A DNA stretch of 35,339 bases from Chlamydiota bacterium (lineage in GTDB: Bacteria > Chlamydiota > Chlamydiia > Chlamydiales > RGXB01). The stretch covers positions 1 to 35,339 of the forward strand of contig RGYU01000005.1 of the NCBI GenBank assembly GCA_010031885.1. Direction: 5' to 3'. The position numbers were made by a program, and so were the translations under genes. This document shows, in pieces, positions 32,914-35,339 of this stretch. Positions within the stretch are counted from its first letter, which is position 1. The number at the start of each line of letters is the position of its first letter. Below the pieces are notes generated by a model. It searched no databases, was not told the DNA's origin, and was given only the letters and a program-made list of their open reading frames with translations.

Positions 32914-33055
32914 ATTCCATCAAACCTTTTTTGGTATCAACTGGGGACAATGACATAAAAATTCTCATGTTTTCAACAAAATGATCGATCGATAAACCTT
33001 CGTAGATACTTTTACAAGCTGGCGCAGTTCCAAACTCAAAATTTTCTGGTTTCAA
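32897..33055 (-). CDS. possible 52-residue coupled ORF
   Basis: A TTG overlaps the HECT-gene stop (TTGA), with AAAAAGA immediately upstream. The frame reads protein-like: KPENFEFGTAPACKSIYEGL, then IDHFVENMRIFMSLSPVDTK and EYEIIP. It ends inside the start of the 32653 gene. It bridges an otherwise empty gap, but a TTG start and the short length make it doubtful. The TAPAC segment faintly recalls the Cys region of a HECT C-lobe; I would not rely on that. Confidence 0.3.
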   Translation of the reverse strand: MKPENFEFGTAPACKSIYEGLSIDHFVENMRIFMSLSPVDTKKGLMEYEIIP

Positions 33056-35339
33056 TCTTTTTGATAGCCCGTTTCCGAGATGGCAAATTCCAACTTAGAT
33101 AAAAATCTCGTTTCCCAATCTTTTAGCTCTGCAGGTTTTGTATCAAAACCTTTTGAAAGTCTTAACTGCTTGAAGCAGGTTCTGGCTTCAGGAAAACTTT
33201 CCTCTGAGAGTTCGCTTACCCCAATCACCAGATCTTTTGGGTAGGCACGAGATCCCGTAATAAAAAATAGTAACTTTTCGATCCACGCAATCTCTTTTGA
33301 TCTTATTTTCTCAGCGATTAAATCTTGAATCAGATCTATTTTTTTTAAAATAGCGAGATCTTGGCCGAGATATTTTAAGTTCAACGACTTTAACTCTTGG
33401 AGTGGGGTGCCCTCTAAAGCCTCGAAATTATTTCTATAAAGCATTTGAATCAGCATCGGGTTTAAACCTTTCAGGAACAGATTTGCATCGTGGTAGATAG
33501 ATTCTGCATCTTTTAAAGCTCCCAACTCCCATTCACAGGCAAACTCGATTAATTCAGGTAAAGTTTTGATGTCTTCAAAAAAGAACTCTTGTGCAATCCG
33601 TTGAACCAATTGCTTCGACTTTTTAACTACAGGGCCTTGAGTGCGTACCTGATGCAAAAATTCTTTGAGAATATTTTTTGAGTGCTTGGTGATCAAATAG
33701 TTTTCAGTAGCCTCTATTTGCTCTTTCAAAGTTGCATCTTGAATACCTTTAAGCTCAAACTCCTGTTCAAAAATACTAAGCCATCTGTTTTTAGCTTCTT
33801 CATCCTGCGGATCGACCACGAAAGCCCATGCGTGAGCCCTTACAGGAAATGAATCCAAATCGGTGATATAATGAATCTCCTCTACAGCTAAAGAGGGTGG
33901 TGTCAATCGATCATGGACTAAAAGAAGAATTTGCTTGAAGCTATTGGTAAATAGTTTCCCCGATGTGAAATTGTGTTTCAACATGTAAGACAATAAAATC
34001 GCTACACCCTCCAAATCGATGTTGTGCGGATTTTTGGGCAATAGGGCACCCTTTTCATCTAAAATCTTTTTAAAAAGCGATTGGGCAAGCTCAGCATAAA
34101 ATTGCCGGGTCAGCCCTTCCCCAAATCCATCTTGTCCCTTAAAAGAGATTTCGTGCGGTTTAACCTCCATCTCAAGCCAGGAATCAAGGATCAAGGAGGG
34201 ATCGTCCCTCAAATCTTCTAAGTCTACACTCCAAGGGATATTAACCCCGAAATAGGCCGGATAATTGTAATAGATAAATCTCTCCAAAAGATCCACAATC
34301 TCGAACTTGTTGGAGCTTAGCGCTATTTGTCTCACCTCCAATAGCATATCAATCGAGTATTCGACAAAGGATATTAAATGAAAAAAGATGTCGACATGCC
34401 CTTCAATTGCTGAAATTTGTAAAGCGCTCAATAGACCTAATGAAGTTGGCTCACGCTCTAAAAGTTTCAGCATGATCTCCTTTTGTCCCCTTTCACATGC
34501 AATCAAAAGAGCTTCATCGATGTCTTCTCTAGCGAATTCTATCAACAAACAAAAATTTGCTAAATCTTGATAACCTTTGTGAATAGACCTAATCAATCCC
34601 TCTTTAATTATATGAGGCCTAATTCCATGCAACATGATGTGTTTTGCTATTTCCAAAAGGTTGCTGGAAACACTCTCTAAAAAAGCCTTTTCCAAAAACT
34701 TCTCAGGAATCTTTTGTTCCCCTAAAAACTTGATCATCTCCAACTCATTTTGAATAGAAGCCTCAAAAAATAGCTCTCCCAAGTAATCTACAGGCAATCC
34801 CCTGCAAACAATACTTTTCAAAATATTTATGTTGCCAAAACGGATCGAAACACTTGCTACATCCTTTAGGGTTTTTGATAAGAAATCCCCTCTTTCCAAA
34901 ACCAAATTAAAAAATTCAAGATCCCCGCTATTTGAAAAATAAAACAACAACTCTCTTAAATCTGGATCCTCAGGAGAGATCAGAGACACCCAGATCTTAA
35001 AGGTTTCAATCTGGTTATATTCCAGAGCCAAATCTATTCCAACAAGCGTAATATCTTTAGATGCCACCCTGTTTTGAAGCAATTCTGTTAAAACCTCTTT
35101 ATTTCCAGATTTAGTTGCCTCAAAAAGGGATAAGTTGAGAATTTTTGTGGAATACTTATTGGTGCATAAAAAATACCTGGTGAGGCGAAGATCTCCCATC
35201 CTGCAGGCACGAATAAATCTATGTTGAAGGAGCTCGCTTGGTCTAGCTGACCTTTCTTGGAAAACTTTGCACTCATAGAGCTGGATGAGATCCGCACGCC
35301 TATGTTCAAAGGGGGACCTAGTATGAGATACGGGCTGAA
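33052..35339 (-). CDS. ankyrin-like repeat / HECT-type E3 ubiquitin ligase, partial (5' end outside the window)
   Basis: At least 762 residues; the frame stays open to the right edge (35339), so the ATG at 35199 is probably internal. Numbering from that Met, residues 1-300 are degenerate ankyrin-like helical pairs (LFEATKSGNKEVLTELLQ, GDLEFFNLVLERGD, ALLIACERGQKEIMLKLLE, ALQISAIEGHVDIFFHL). Residues ~345-715 fit a HECT domain: ISFKGQDGFGEGLTRQFYAE (N-lobe start, family pattern F-x-GE-x-G-x-D-x-GG-x-x-REFF), then the C-lobe LLFFITGSRAYP and FPEARTCFKQLRL with catalytic Cys675, ending AISETGY. The Thr-Cys-Phe core and the distance from Cys to the C-terminus match eukaryotic HECT ligases. It would transfer ubiquitin from a host E2, so it is probably an exported effector; no N-terminal signal can be judged here. 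Confidence 0.8.
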   Translation of the reverse strand, partial: QPVSHTRSPFEHRRADLIQLYECKVFQERSARPSELLQHRFIRACRMGDLRLTRYFLCTNKYSTKILNLSLFEATKSGNKEVLTELLQNRVASKDITLVGIDLALEYNQIETFKIWVSLISPEDPDLRELLFYFSNSGDLEFFNLVLERGDFLSKTLKDVASVSIRFGNINILKSIVCRGLPVDYLGELFFEASIQNELEMIKFLGEQKIPEKFLEKAFLESVSSNLLEIAKHIMLHGIRPHIIKEGLIRSIHKGYQDLANFCLLIEFAREDIDEALLIACERGQKEIMLKLLEREPTSLGLLSALQISAIEGHVDIFFHLISFVEYSIDMLLEVRQIALSSNKFEIVDLLERFIYYNYPAYFGVNIPWSVDLEDLRDDPSLILDSWLEMEVKPHEISFKGQDGFGEGLTRQFYAELAQSLFKKILDEKGALLPKNPHNIDLEGVAILLSYMLKHNFTSGKLFTNSFKQILLLVHDRLTPPSLAVEEIHYITDLDSFPVRAHAWAFVVDPQDEEAKNRWLSIFEQEFELKGIQDATLKEQIEATENYLITKHSKNILKEFLHQVRTQGPVVKKSKQLVQRIAQEFFFEDIKTLPELIEFACEWELGALKDAESIYHDANLFLKGLNPMLIQMLYRNNFEALEGTPLQELKSLNLKYLGQDLAILKKIDLIQDLIAEKIRSKEIAWIEKLLFFITGSRAYPKDLVIGVSELSEESFPEARTCFKQLRLSKGFDTKPAELKDWETRFLSKLEFAISETGYQKD

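Overview
The window is chromosomal DNA of an amoeba-type member of the Chlamydiae (order Parachlamydiales in the broad sense). The reasons are the pepF / groES / groEL block, the order found around groEL1 in Chlamydia (established knowledge), a CIRCE operator before groES, a GroEL of 544 residues, a TyrP-type aromatic amino acid permease, AT-rich intergenic DNA, and candidate host-interaction genes: two Ser/Thr kinases, a HECT-type ubiquitin ligase and small membrane proteins. I cannot name the genus from this window.

Layout. 1-5.3 kb is a core block: rpiA, a bifunctional-nuclease (DUF151) gene, pepF-ptsH on the minus strand, and CIRCE-groES-groEL with its terminator. 5.3-12.3 kb is a plasticity zone. 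It holds a small membrane protein between two inverted copies of one terminator, a broken glycosyltransferase-like gene, a truncated membrane-anchored gene running into tRNA-Asn(GTT), and a 4.8 kb integrated island. The island is bounded by 85-bp direct repeats of the tRNA-Asn 3' half plus its terminator. It carries an M48-type metallopeptidase, a 3' remnant of a type I restriction gene (hsdR), a secreted FkbM-like methyltransferase, a stray 3' half of a tRNA-Met-like gene, a nonsense-mutated zinc-ribbon gene and a secreted DUF1796 (papain-like) protein. It has no integrase. 12.3-20 kb holds a conserved hypothetical, a Nudix hydrolase, a coiled-coil membrane protein, the aromatic amino acid permease, a hemolysin III/PAQR protein, a DUF6629 membrane protein, a second FkbM-like protein that has lost its SAM-site residues, and an unusual Ser/Thr kinase.

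20-28.2 kb is a glycerol and efflux locus. glpF diverges from glpK-glpD, followed in the same direction by an outer-membrane efflux lipoprotein, an EmrA-type adaptor and an EmrB-type 14-TM pump. Together these could take up, phosphorylate and oxidise glycerol, and export drugs through a tripartite pump. 28.3-31.3 kb has a beta-barrel outer-membrane protein and a canonical Ser/Thr kinase, each preceded by an extended -10 promoter. 31.3-35.3 kb, on the minus strand, has an MFS transporter, two small unknown ORFs and a large ankyrin-like/HECT protein that runs off the right edge.

The most notable items are the HECT-type E3 ligase with its catalytic cysteine region intact, the composite tRNA-targeted island, and the group of normally cytoplasmic enzyme folds (FkbM twice, DUF1796, a glycosyltransferase-like family) that here carry N-terminal signal-peptide-like sequences.
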